A stretch of 46,293 bases of DNA from Candidatus Poribacteria bacterium (GCA_022821065.1 JAJEEK010000112.1:1-46293); one strand, 5' to 3'; shown: positions 17,353-25,744, counted from the stretch's first letter. A program made the numbers and translations. Notes: a model not told the origin generated them from the sequence alone.

Positions 17353-17847
17353 TCAGACCTTCAAAAAGGAGCCTGGGTCGGTCCACTGCCCCTTCTCGCC
17401 TAAAAACTTCACCGACTTATCAATTTCGATCTGCCCATCTTCAGCCAAGGTAATTTTAACGCGCTCAAGCGGACGTGGGGCGGGCCCCTCGTAATTAATA
17501 CCTTCTCGGTCGAAACCGCTACCGTGGCAGGGGCATTTAAATTTGCTTTCAGAGCTGAGCCAGCGCGGTGTACATCCGAGATGTGTACAGATAGTTAAAA
17601 GGGCGTAGAATTCGCCATCCTGTTTTCGGACGATCCAAACACCGTAAGGCTCTTTTTTGAATTTCTCACTAACGCTGCCCGGCGGATATTCCGCTGGGAA
17701 TCCTGCCTTAAAAATAGAAGACGGTTCAAACAGTACGCGTGGATATAGATACCGAACCAATCCTGGTCCCAAGGTCAATCCGAGTGCTGCAACGAAATTC
17801 CCCCAACCGAGAAATTTGAAAAATTTACGTCGAGATACCACTTCCAC
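17353..17847 (-). CDS. Rieske [2Fe-2S] protein
   Basis: The protein is about 164 aa, with a twin-arginine type N-terminus (SRRKFFKF), one membrane helix, and both Rieske cluster boxes: CTHLGC and CPCHGSGF, which provide two Cys and two His ligands plus the disulfide pair. It takes electrons from quinol and passes them to the c-type cytochrome of the complex. It is the promoter-proximal gene of the locus. No ATG exists upstream of the Tat motif; I chose GTG at 17847. A TTG at 17880 would leave a leader of only about ten bases from the nearer promoter, and a GTG at 17841 after GGGGGTGG is also possible. Confidence 0.9.
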   Translation of the reverse strand: MEVVSRRKFFKFLGWGNFVAALGLTLGPGLVRYLYPRVLFEPSSIFKAGFPAEYPPGSVSEKFKKEPYGVWIVRKQDGEFYALLTICTHLGCTPRWLSSESKFKCPCHGSGFDREGINYEGPAPRPLERVKITLAEDGQIEIDKSVKFLGEKGQWTDPGSFLKV

Positions 17848-17895
17848 CCCCGATTTAGTAGGTAGACGCTCACGCGTCAATTCTATGCAATTACC

Positions 17896-17924
17896 AGTAT
17901 AACCGATTGAGAATAAAATGTCAC
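17896..17924 (-). promoter_or_regulatory. Promoter P2 of the respiratory locus (sigma70-type)
   Basis: On the minus strand a GTGACA -35 (17924-17919) and TATACT -10 (17901-17896) are separated by exactly 17 bases. Transcription would begin near 17889, just ahead of the Rieske gene. Confidence 0.55.
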
Positions 17925-18058
17925 GAAAATATCTTCGCAGTTATGCAAGTCTGTGCTGCACGTGCAAAAAATGCTTGCTATCCCGAAATTGCCTCTAAAT
18001 TATTATAGTAAGAGGCGCAGGAGGTATCCAAAACGATTTTGCGTCGTGAGCGTTAAAT

Positions 18059-18087
18059 ATTATATCATCTATTCAAAAGTTTGTCAA
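18059..18087 (-). promoter_or_regulatory. Promoter P1 of the respiratory locus (consensus sigma70)
   Basis: On the minus strand a perfect TTGACA (18087-18082) and perfect TATAAT (18064-18059) lie 17 bases apart. A transcript would start near 18052 and carry a leader of about 200 bases before the Rieske start. The gap 17848-18311 otherwise contains only AT-rich sequence. Confidence 0.75.
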
Positions 18088-18311
18088 CCACTTTTTCAAT
18101 TTTTTGCATAGAATTTGGCAAAATTCAGAAAATAGCAGTGTAGATACTGTATTGTTATAATTCACCTCACTCGTAGGTTAGATACTTCATCGTGTTTCCT
18201 ATGTAAACTGTGTAAAATTCCGTTCAACATTTTAGCAATTTGTGATAGAATCTAAGTTAGAAATTTTCTGAGTTTTCAGAAACCGCTAACCCTTATCAAA
18301 GGAGAATTAAG

Positions 18312-19046
18312 ATGAGACACTTCACAATCGGTCTAATTATCGCAGGCTGCATATTCGCTCAACTCAGCAACGCCGAAATCGACCCGGAATCTATTATCGG
18401 TGCATGGTTGTTCGATGAAACGAATGGAAAAGTGGCCAAAGATTCATCCGGCAACGGGAACGATGGAAACCTCGTGGGCGGTGCTAAATGGGTGAAAGGT
18501 CAATTCGGCAACGCTATCGAACTTAATGGAAAGGACGCTTGGATCACTGTTCCACAGATTGGACCCCTTGAAGATTTTACGCTCATAAAATGGTTTAATT
18601 CGACTGGAAGGGTCGGGGCGTGGAGATGCTTCTTTAATCGTGACGGTTGGGCATCTGGGTATGTGCATTACCAATTCCGTCCAGATAACAAGATGGAAAT
18701 GGCGATTCATTCCAACAATCCAGTGCGACATCCGGGTTGGCCCGACTCAGATTTCACAGCGGATAAAGATATATTAAACAAATGATTCCATCTTGCAGTT
18801 GCTTATAGTAGCAGCGAAGAAGCTGAAGTTTTGAAATCTGCTCTGTTAGATGCAATTCAAAGGAACGTAGCTGTTCCAACGAAGCGTAATGCCTACGGGC
18901 AAAAATACGTCGTTGACTTTGAAATGAGCCATTCAGGGCGAACGGCCAAAGTTAGAAGTATCTGGATTGTAAGAAACGACGAAAATTTTCCGAGATTCGT
19001 AACCTGTTATATCTCCACTAAGAGAGGGCATAATGAAACTACTTGA
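18312..19046 (+). pseudogene. LamG fragment run into a DUF6883 domain, interrupted by an in-frame TGA
   Basis: The frame begins with a good start (AAAGGAG eight bases before ATG), a signal peptide (1-21) and a LamG/concanavalin-like domain (GAWLFDETNGKVAKDSSGNGNDG). At 18783 a TGA stands exactly where this domain has a conserved Trp (DILNK-stop-FHLAVAYS). The same frame stays open past the TGA and, from about 18810, reads a DUF6883-like domain (YGQKYVVDFEM, VRSIWIVRNDENFPRFVTCYI) that has lost its N-terminus. The simplest reading is a deletion that joined two genes, followed by or together with a Trp-to-stop change. The N-terminal 157-aa product could still be made and secreted. Confidence 0.7.
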
Positions 19047-19248
19047 TACTGTCGCGCTTTTGGAAGATATGCCAATGCTCAACTTATACCGCGGACAGGT
19101 TGGCACCATTGTTGAAGAATATGAACCGAACGTATTTGAGGTTGAGTTTGTCGATGTTAAAGGACGAACGTATGCTTTAGAAACATTGGAAGCATCCCAA
19201 CTTATGCATCTGCAGTACCAATGCCTTAGCGAAAGAAAAACCGCTTAA
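19033..19248 (+). CDS. DUF4926 domain protein
   Basis: This intact 71-aa protein matches the DUF4926 pattern (LLDTVALLEDMP, LYRGQVGTIVEEYEP, FEVEFVDVKGRTYA). Its start overlaps the end of the DUF6883 reading frame by 14 bases and has AGAGAGGG just upstream, so the two were translated as a pair. DUF6883 and DUF4926 genes are, as I recall, frequent neighbours and have a toxin-antitoxin-like or accessory character, but no activity is established. With its partner broken it may be an orphan. Confidence 0.75.
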   Translation: MKLLDTVALLEDMPMLNLYRGQVGTIVEEYEPNVFEVEFVDVKGRTYALETLEASQLMHLQYQCLSERKTA

Positions 19249-19291
19249 CCACTAATAGACGATTCTAAATTCGTGATGTTGCTTTCGTATG

Positions 19292-20169
19292 TTACACCTG
19301 TATGTCTTTCAGGAGATGCCAATTGATCAGATGCTGTCCTAACGCTGCAAGTTTTCGGAAGCGTTCAATATCCTGTGACAAAGGGATGCGCGGGAAATCA
19401 TATTTCAAGAATTCATAATACCGTTCGCGATAAGTAGGACTGTATAGCACTGCATAGATATAAGCGAGGATTTCCTCTGGTGAAATGCGCTTAGGTAGGT
19501 TAAACGGTTCAACCTGTGGTAACGCCAACGTCTCTGAAAACGTGGTGAGAAAGGCTGGTTTGAAATTGAGCGTCCGCTCTGTCGAAATTTCCAATTCCGC
19601 TGGATTCGGATATAGATAGAGCGGAAATACATGACCAGACTCACTGGTTGTGTTTGAAATATAACAATTTTCAGTGATTTTGTCGGTTATCAGAGTATGT
19701 TGCCACGCTGGGCTTTTGACGATCCGACAAACTCCGATCGAACTGGTTTGAAAGATGTCAGTAATTTTCCATCCATTTTCGTATTCGGCACTATAGTCCA
19801 TTGATTGCGGCACAAAAAGGTAATACGGTGACGTTGGTTGTAGTTCGCGCCACTCCGTGGATTGGACATCGGTTTCCGAAAGAATGTTGTATTTATCTTC
19901 TCGCGATCCCCATATATCTCCGTAATAGACCTTTGCCTGTGTAGAATTATCGCGTTCTTTGACGCATAAGAGGATAGAGACCCCTTGTGAGATGTCAAAG
20001 ACGTTTTCATCTCTCTGTGTTGCCGGAAATGCTTCGGTTCTCCTATTGCTGCCGTGTAAGTTAAGCAGATAGATAGCGTTGAAAAGGAGAGTTCAGCGGT
20101 AGCATCGCCGTGTTCTCGGGTCTGTTGGATGTTTTGCCTGTACGTTTTGCAAATCTGTTGAAATGACAT
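19292..20169 (-). pseudogene. Collapsed remnant of a type ISP restriction-modification / N6-adenine methylase gene
   Basis: Three pieces of one large gene are joined here. An N-terminal piece starts at ATG 20169 after AAGGA and runs about 28 codons (MSFQQICKTYRQN.. TAELSF). The frame then shifts near 20085 into IYLLNLHGS, DENVFDISQG and KVYYGDIWGSREDKY, characteristic of the middle of type ISP methylase-nucleases. Near DIFQTSSIGV it jumps again to ITDKITENCYISN and ends with the typical C-terminal target-recognition segment (PEEILAYIYAVLYSPTYRERY, LKYDFPRIPLSQD). Intact relatives are about 1,000 residues or more; here some 270 codons survive. The open C-terminal part has no start codon of its own before 19813. 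No enzyme activity is expected. Confidence 0.8.
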
Positions 20170-20209
20170 TGGATTGTCCTTCAAGCCCGATAGTCTGAGA
20201 ATCAAGTAC

Positions 20210-20310
20210 AGGACTTACGCAATTTTTGACTGTAGGGGGTTGTGTTAGATGAAATTTGTCTGAAAACACAGCGTTTTTGTGTCACAAACTGGAAGTTTGT
20301 GGTACATAAA
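20210..20310. repeat. MITE-like family-1 element, copy B (right end missing)
   Basis: The left end AGGACTTACGCAATTTTTGACTG and the hairpin region (CACAAACT..AGTTTGTG) are present. After GGTACATAAAG the element stops and the usual GCGTAAGTCCT end is absent. Confidence 0.75.
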
Positions 20311-20316
20311 GAAATA

Positions 20317-20588
20317 CTATAGACATGTTGCTCCGCTGGAGCAAGGAGATCTCCTTAGAGATAAAGACTTCTTCATGCCAGAGGCGTGATATATCTATAG
20401 ACGGAATTCGTCCATCCTATATACTATTATAATCCGAGTTGCTACTAACAAATGTTGGTGCTTTTGTTTGGCTGTTTCAGCGGATTTTCACAGCACTTTT
20501 CAAGGATTTTCCGCATCCCGTAGGGATGATATGTCTATAGAAACCGTGTATCTAAGCGATCGCACTCCGTAGGAGTGCTATGTCTATA
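20317..20588. repeat. Cluster of short palindromes tagged with ATRTCTATAG
   Basis: Four units are seen. TGCTCCGCTGGAGCA (20329-20343) is preceded by CTATAGACAT. GCCAGAGGC with GTGATATATCTATAG lies at 20377-20400. CATCCCGTAGGGATG is followed by ATATGTCTATAG (20514-20540). GCACTCCGTAGGAGTGC is followed by TATGTCTATA (20562-20588). The first is inverted relative to the others. Otherwise 20170-20644 has no gene. Confidence 0.6.
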
Positions 20589-20644
20589 AATGGATAATTG
20601 GGTGGCAACTTGCGTTATTATAATGTCTATTACACCTCCGTTTT

Positions 20645-21382
20645 TCACACACGTGTGTGCGTCAGCGGTTCCCAACCGAGCAGGCGTTTTGCTTTTGAGA
20701 GGTTAATCTCTTTCTGTTCGTGGTCGCCAGCGATGAAGAAGGCATCAAACCCTTCGTGTTCGACAGAGATAGCGGCAAGGTAGGCAGTTGCTAAGTCTTC
20801 CTCATCCGTCCACCAGATATGCACTGATGCATCTTTCGGTTGATTGTAACGCTCAAGCCACTGTTCACGTGTAGAGGGACCCGTAATACGCAACGCAATA
20901 AGCGACATACCGTGTTCTCGTGAGAAGTATTCGCAGATCTGCTCGCCGAAACCTTTGGTTAACCCGTAGACACCTGGGTTATCGCGCGGTACGACATCTT
21001 CATACGGAAAATTGTTTCGCGTCCGCTCATGCACAGTGAAGGTGCTTGTATAGACAGCGTGTCGGATGCCGGCTTCCTTCGCAGCATGTAACACGATATG
21101 CAGTCCTTTTGCGTTCACCTCGTAATTTGAGATGATACCGCCGAAATCCGCTACGGATGAGCGATCGCTCGTCGGTTGCAGCATGACCATATAGACAAAC
21201 GTGTCCATCCCTTTCAACGCTTCCTGAACGACGTCGGGATCGGTAACGGATCCTTGGATATAGTCTATAGATGTGTCTTTGGGCGGGTTGACATCCAGTA
21301 CCCGAAAATTGTGATGACTTTTCATGTAAGGGAGCGTCATTGTTCCGACGTGCCCCGAACCGCCTATCAGTAGAACATTCAT
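20645..21382 (-). CDS. NAD(P)-dependent epimerase/dehydratase-like protein (extended SDR)
   Basis: The 245-aa protein has an N-terminal Rossmann motif GGSGHVG (7-13) and a YGLTK active-site motif (Y139, K143) with an upstream STFTV segment. These place it in the extended short-chain dehydrogenase superfamily. It is shorter than sugar epimerases (about 310 aa), as in many NAD-dependent oxidoreductases annotated only generally. The substrate cannot be deduced. It lies alone between two MITE-like elements (20210 and 21431). There is no strong operon partner. Confidence 0.85.
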   Translation of the reverse strand: MNVLLIGGSGHVGTMTLPYMKSHHNFRVLDVNPPKDTSIDYIQGSVTDPDVVQEALKGMDTFVYMVMLQPTSDRSSVADFGGIISNYEVNAKGLHIVLHAAKEAGIRHAVYTSTFTVHERTRNNFPYEDVVPRDNPGVYGLTKGFGEQICEYFSREHGMSLIALRITGPSTREQWLERYNQPKDASVHIWWTDEEDLATAYLAAISVEHEGFDAFFIAGDHEQKEINLSKAKRLLGWEPLTHTRV

Positions 21383-21430
21383 TGCTTGCCTCCTATTTCG
21401 TCAGTATCGCGTGATTCATCTGAATGTTTT

Positions 21431-21548
21431 AGGACTTACGCATTTTGGATGTAAATCGTTGTGTTAGATGAAATTTTTCGTAAAAACCAGTGTTTTTGCA
21501 CCACAAACTAACAGTTTGTGGTACGAAAGAGCGGCATGTGCAAGTCCT
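21431..21548. repeat. MITE-like family-1 element, copy C
   Basis: The ends are AGGACTTACGCATTTT and GTGCAAGTCCT. The interior has CACCACAAACT-AAC-AGTTTGTGGT. It ends four bases short of the stop codon of the PhyH gene, so it forms that gene's 3' untranslated region. Confidence 0.8.
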
Positions 21549-21552
21549 GTGT

Positions 21553-22413
21553 TTATCCTTGATACGTATAGGCACGGTGCTGAATTCGCAGATCGAAATC
21601 GTCGTTTGGATCCCACGTCGGCATGTCGGCTGGCACTTCGTAAGGGAATTGCTCCGTGTCCGATGGATACGGATTCGTGTAGCGTTCATGGAGGGCGCGT
21701 TGATACATTTTGCAGCGTTGTGTCAAAAACTCTGATTGCCACCACTTGTACTGCTTGTTCCACCGGGGTGTCCGCTGGTCGAAGTAGATAACTCGGCGGA
21801 GTGTGTCGCTTGTGTTGATTTTACTGCCGTGCAAGACTTTGGTATGGTGAAGTAAAATATCCCCCGGTTCCACCTCTGCAGGGACAGCATCAGGACGATC
21901 AAAATTGGCTTCACCTCTGTCAATAATCTCCTGTGCCTCTTCAATCCCCCAGAGATGGCTTTTCGGAACGACCCAGACACATCCGTTATCAACGGTGGAG
22001 TGATCTACGTATATGTCAACGTTAAAGATGGGGTGATTTTCTTTAATTGCGTTGCCGTCGCGGTGCCATCGAACAGAGGAACCGTGTTTCGGCAATTTAA
22101 AGACAAGCGATTCATAACACGGAATAAAATCGGGTCCGATGATCCGGTGCAACAAGTCACCGATAGACGGATGTCCGAGTAACCGTAGAGAGAATTCGTT
22201 TGGATGGGAGTGTAGATAGGTCAAATAGTACGGGATTCCTTCCGGTCCACGATTACACCATGGGTCTGCCGGGCCACCCGCCAAAATCTCATCAATAAGC
22301 CGTTGACTTTCGCGTTGGATAACGGCGAGTTCATCGGGTTGGATAACGCCTTTCAGAATGAGATAGCCGTTATCGTTGAAGAATTGGATTTCGTTATCAG
22401 TAATTTTTCGCAT
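21553..22413 (-). CDS. Phytanoyl-CoA dioxygenase (PhyH) family Fe(II)/2-oxoglutarate oxygenase
   Basis: The 286-aa protein keeps the iron triad H117 and D119 (WHRDG) and H195 (VLHGS), plus an Arg at about 206-207 suited to bind 2-oxoglutarate. These enzymes hydroxylate small molecules using O2 and 2-oxoglutarate; the substrate here is unknown. The family is strongly expanded in Poribacteria. I chose the ATG at 22413, with AAGGAGG 15 bases upstream (rather long); a TTG frame extends 13 codons further. It follows the kinase-like gene by about 35 bases and is probably co-transcribed with it. Confidence 0.85.
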   Translation of the reverse strand: MRKITDNEIQFFNDNGYLILKGVIQPDELAVIQRESQRLIDEILAGGPADPWCNRGPEGIPYYLTYLHSHPNEFSLRLLGHPSIGDLLHRIIGPDFIPCYESLVFKLPKHGSSVRWHRDGNAIKENHPIFNVDIYVDHSTVDNGCVWVVPKSHLWGIEEAQEIIDRGEANFDRPDAVPAEVEPGDILLHHTKVLHGSKINTSDTLRRVIYFDQRTPRWNKQYKWWQSEFLTQRCKMYQRALHERYTNPYPSDTEQFPYEVPADMPTWDPNDDFDLRIQHRAYTYQG

Positions 22414-22448
22414 TTTTTTAAGTATGGACCTCCTTGGTATGATTCCAA

Positions 22449-23279
22449 TCAAGCCATTGGAATTTCGCCATCAGCAATCGCTGTGTGCCACGCTGAAACA
22501 AATTCTTGGACAGATGGGTATCGCAACTGTTTGTCCGCGTTTGTCGCTTTTTTTGCGACGTGCCATAAGGCATCGTTTCCTTTCCAGTCGTCTCGTGAAT
22601 CGCTGTTATTGGCAAGCAACACGAAGGCTGTGCGTCCGAGCATAAAGACCTTTGTTCTTTCGTCGATGCGTTCGCCTTTCTGAAATTCCTCTGGTGCCAT
22701 AAAGCGACTTGAGCCGTACAACCGTCCTCGGTCATTTATGAAGGTACCGGGATGGTAGTGGTCGAAATCGTACAGATGTACCCGCTTTTTGTCAAAGTCG
22801 TAGATAATGCAGCCGTCGTAAAAGTCTTCAGCGATGAAACCTCTTTTTTCTATGAGGAGGTGGACATCATAAATGACGTTGAGTGCGTCAATGATTTCAG
22901 CTGCTGGCAGCGCGCAGAACCTATCGCGCGGATGGATTTCTCCCGGATTCAGTTCCCTTTCAGGACGCAAACCTTCACCGTCCACCCAGTCATAGACGAG
23001 TGTGAATCCATCAGTTGTCGTGAAAGCGTTGTGCAATTGCGGGAGTGCCTCGTGCTGGACGGCGGCGTGGAAACGAACAGCCTGTTTGAGCCACGTGATG
23101 CTTTGTGGGATGTTACTGTGTTTGACGAACCAACGTTGGTCGCCTACCACTGCCTGAAATGATTGACATCTGGAATCGTGTTCTGGGAACGGATATGTGG
23201 TTTCAGCGATCTGATTCAAGTATGTTTCGATATCTGTGTCAATCTTTGTAACGCTCAGAAGTGGGTGCTCGGTGGGCAT
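22449..23279 (-). CDS. Protein-kinase-fold protein with altered catalytic motifs
   Basis: This 276-aa protein follows the Ser/Thr kinase layout: a candidate ATP-binding Lys at 53 (WFVKHS), a catalytic-loop Asp at 152 in IAEDFYDG (in place of HRD), DFD at 171-173 (in place of DFG) and APE at 195-197 in SSRFMAPEEF. There is no transmembrane or sensor domain. The key Lys and Asp residues survive, so it could be an active small-molecule or protein kinase, or a pseudokinase. A clear ribosome site (GGAGG) precedes ATG 23279. It lies upstream of a PhyH oxygenase gene, so a shared small-molecule pathway is possible but unproven. Confidence 0.7.
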   Translation of the reverse strand: MPTEHPLLSVTKIDTDIETYLNQIAETTYPFPEHDSRCQSFQAVVGDQRWFVKHSNIPQSITWLKQAVRFHAAVQHEALPQLHNAFTTTDGFTLVYDWVDGEGLRPERELNPGEIHPRDRFCALPAAEIIDALNVIYDVHLLIEKRGFIAEDFYDGCIIYDFDKKRVHLYDFDHYHPGTFINDRGRLYGSSRFMAPEEFQKGERIDERTKVFMLGRTAFVLLANNSDSRDDWKGNDALWHVAKKATNADKQLRYPSVQEFVSAWHTAIADGEIPMA

Positions 23280-23422
23280 TTTTTACCTCCTCAATTGTTG
23301 CCTAACCGCTTTGCGTCGGTTTTGTAAGATTGGGATAATAATATACACCAAAAGGAGAAAAAAGTCACGTTTTTCTTTGTAGCCTTGTCAGCGTGCGTTT
23401 TATCTCTAACGTCTTGGAAATC

Positions 23423-25489
23423 CTACAGATAGGGTTTCATATCCCAGAGAAGGATAGACCCATCGAAACTCGCGCTTGCCAAGAGTTCATTGTTCGGTGA
23501 AAAGGCGAGTCCTTGGATGTCCGTTGGATGTCCCAAAAATGTGGCGATCTGCTTGCCTGTTTCAGTTTCCCACAAATGGATAGGGACCTTCTTAAACCCC
23601 TGCCGCCACCACATACCACCAGCCAAGTACTTTCCACATTGCGAAAATGCCAACGCCATCATATTATCATAATGTTTGGGTAAAGCTATACGTTTATGGA
23701 TTTGACGCTGTTTTATGTTCCACAACAGGATTTCCGGTTGTCTTAATTCTCCGCCACATGCTACATACAAACCGCATGGCGAAAAGGCAAATTTAAAATA
23801 TCCGCCCGATGATAATGTCGTTTCCTCACCTTGTATGACAGCAGAAACTTCACGACGGCTAACATCCCATAACATGTAATCCGGTGCTTCTCCGCCGCCA
23901 CAAGCGACATACAAACCGCATGGAGAAAACCCTCCGACATTTTCAACCTTATCGCTTGGAAATTCGTGTACCTCTTCGCCCTGTTCGACATCCCATAGTC
24001 GCGCGGATGGCTTGGCGAATTCTTCACTGAGAAGAAATCTACCATCTGGACTGAATTCCAATAGTGTAATTCGGGATTGGTCGTGAGGTAGGTATCTGAG
24101 TTGGTGTTTGAGTTTACATCGTTCACGCCCACTTTGTGTATTCCATACGACGATTGTTCCTTCTTCATCAGCACATGCGAGAAGGTTTGCTGCGGGTGTA
24201 AATGCCTGCTGCACCCATGCCTTATCGTGCCCCTTTAATTCAACAATTGGCGACGCAATGTTTTCAATATCCAGAAGTGTGACGGTTCCTTCGTTAATAC
24301 TAACAATATAACTATTACCATTGGAAAATGTGAATAGGTGTTGTCTTTCTCTGGTTCGTCGTGGACATTTGCTTTCAATATCCCATAAGAATGCCTCGCT
24401 ATACACCTTTGATTCAACCGCTAACGTTTTGCTATCGCCCGAAAATACGATTGAATTCGGGTAATGTGTAGGCAGATAGTCAGATTCTTGCGTATGCGAG
24501 TTTCCAGAGAACCACACCTTGATGCCGCCATCTCTGGATTCGTGTGCCAATTGTGATCCATTTGAAAAACGGACTGTCCCCCATATTCCGCCAATATCTT
24601 CTATAGTAGAATAGAGTTTCTTATCGCTTTCCAAATCCCATACAGTAATGATACTTTCACCAAACCTTTCAATATAGGAGATTGCCGTTGCACGCAGAAC
24701 ACCTTCGGGTGAATAAGATGGATTCATGTCTGCTTCACCATAATCGGTGTATATCTGAATTTGTTGCCAGTTAACCGTGTCCCAGACGCGGACTGTTCCA
24801 TCGTTTTCTCCGCCGGAGGCGAGAAATCTACCACACGGCGAAAAGCAGAGACGATAGACTGAACCCGTGTGTCCGGTGAGGTAGGCAACGCGCTTCCCGC
24901 TTTCCGTGTCCCATACTATTATGGATTCAGCATCGTTATCTGCCCCGGCCCGACTTGTGGACGCAAGCAGATGAGTATCGGGCGAAAAGGCGATCGGCAT
25001 GAAGTGACCGCCTTTTTCGGGTTCACAACTCAATTTTTCAAGAGGTTCCCCCGTTTCTGGGTGCCAGAGGTTAACAGTACCAGTAGTGCTGTCGCTTGTA
25101 GCGAACCGTTGACTGTTAGGCGAAAAGGTGCAATGATTCCATTCTGTTTCTATTTTCGTTACACGCAAACCTTGCTGGACATCCCACACCTCTATGAGAT
25201 TCTCCCAGTCGCTGGTAGCGATCCATTTTCCATTCGGCGAAAAAGCGACGACAAATACGCCTCGCTCCGTCTCCCATAATGCGATAGGCGACATCGTCTC
25301 TACTTCATACCACCAGAGTCCTACCGTTGTCCCGACAGCAAGATGATGTCCATCCGGAGAGAATACCATGTCGTTATTTCTACCCTGTCCCAATCGCGCA
25401 ACGGCACCTTCCGGGAGTGCCCATTTGGCTACCTCACTGTCGTCAAGGTTCAACGAAGTGTCTGCTTGTGTTTTTCTATTTTCCAGCAA
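23423..25489 (-). CDS. WD40-repeat protein (about 14-15 repeats)
   Basis: The 688-aa protein consists almost wholly of WD40 repeats with bacterial-style FSPDG and FSPCG turns and terminal LWD/VWD/LWN dipeptides, enough for two beta-propellers. The N-terminus carries a signature shared with its neighbour (WALPEGAVARLGQGRNNDMVFSPDG). No signal peptide, kinase or other catalytic domain is visible. Such proteins act as interaction scaffolds. The start is TTG at 25489, six bases after AAGGAG; no ATG fits better. It is a tandem paralogue of the gene at 25787-27760, separated by a repeat element. Confidence 0.85.
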   Translation of the reverse strand: MLENRKTQADTSLNLDDSEVAKWALPEGAVARLGQGRNNDMVFSPDGHHLAVGTTVGLWWYEVETMSPIALWETERGVFVVAFSPNGKWIATSDWENLIEVWDVQQGLRVTKIETEWNHCTFSPNSQRFATSDSTTGTVNLWHPETGEPLEKLSCEPEKGGHFMPIAFSPDTHLLASTSRAGADNDAESIIVWDTESGKRVAYLTGHTGSVYRLCFSPCGRFLASGGENDGTVRVWDTVNWQQIQIYTDYGEADMNPSYSPEGVLRATAISYIERFGESIITVWDLESDKKLYSTIEDIGGIWGTVRFSNGSQLAHESRDGGIKVWFSGNSHTQESDYLPTHYPNSIVFSGDSKTLAVESKVYSEAFLWDIESKCPRRTRERQHLFTFSNGNSYIVSINEGTVTLLDIENIASPIVELKGHDKAWVQQAFTPAANLLACADEEGTIVVWNTQSGRERCKLKHQLRYLPHDQSRITLLEFSPDGRFLLSEEFAKPSARLWDVEQGEEVHEFPSDKVENVGGFSPCGLYVACGGGEAPDYMLWDVSRREVSAVIQGEETTLSSGGYFKFAFSPCGLYVACGGELRQPEILLWNIKQRQIHKRIALPKHYDNMMALAFSQCGKYLAGGMWWRQGFKKVPIHLWETETGKQIATFLGHPTDIQGLAFSPNNELLASASFDGSILLWDMKPYL

Positions 25490-25520
25490 AATATCTCCTT
25501 AACATGGGTTCACCTAAGCG

Positions 25521-25744
25521 CGTAGGTTGGGTTGAACGGAAACCTACTAACGATCACACAGAAAAGGTAGCTGTCAAATTCAGTTGGAAACCTAAAACTA
25601 CCAAAAACCGAGTGAAACCCAACGTATTATCGCGTTTGGGTTGTTGGGTTTCGCTATACCTATCAACAGGAATAGTTCACTGAAGATCGAAATTTTCCGT
25701 ATAAATAAAATGAATCTGGAGCTTACCGCTCAACCCAACCTACG
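25521..25744. repeat. 224-bp MITE-like element with 19-bp terminal inverted repeats
   Basis: The left end CGTAGGTTGGGTTGAACGG (25521-25539) and right end CCGCTCAACCCAACCTACG (25726-25744) are inverted with one mismatch. Internally, GTGAAACCCAAC and GTTGGGTTTCGC form a second inverted pair. It fills the gap between the two WD40 genes and has no coding capacity. Similar GGTTGGGTT-ended sequences are widespread in other bacteria, from memory. Confidence 0.75.

Noticed and set aside
18011..18030. AGGAGG-like ribosome site on the plus strand
   Set aside because: No plus-strand start codon with an open frame follows at suitable spacing; it is in the leader of the minus-strand locus.
18783..18785. 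TGA read as tryptophan (recoded genetic code)
   Set aside because: Several intact genes here end in TGA, for example the Gfo/Idh, hydrolase, PhyH (43227) and tnpB genes, and their Trp codons are TGG. The adjoining DUF6883 part is also truncated, so decay explains it better.
20317..20588. CRISPR array
   Set aside because: Repeat units differ in sequence and spacing, and one is inverted; there are no uniform spacers or cas genes.
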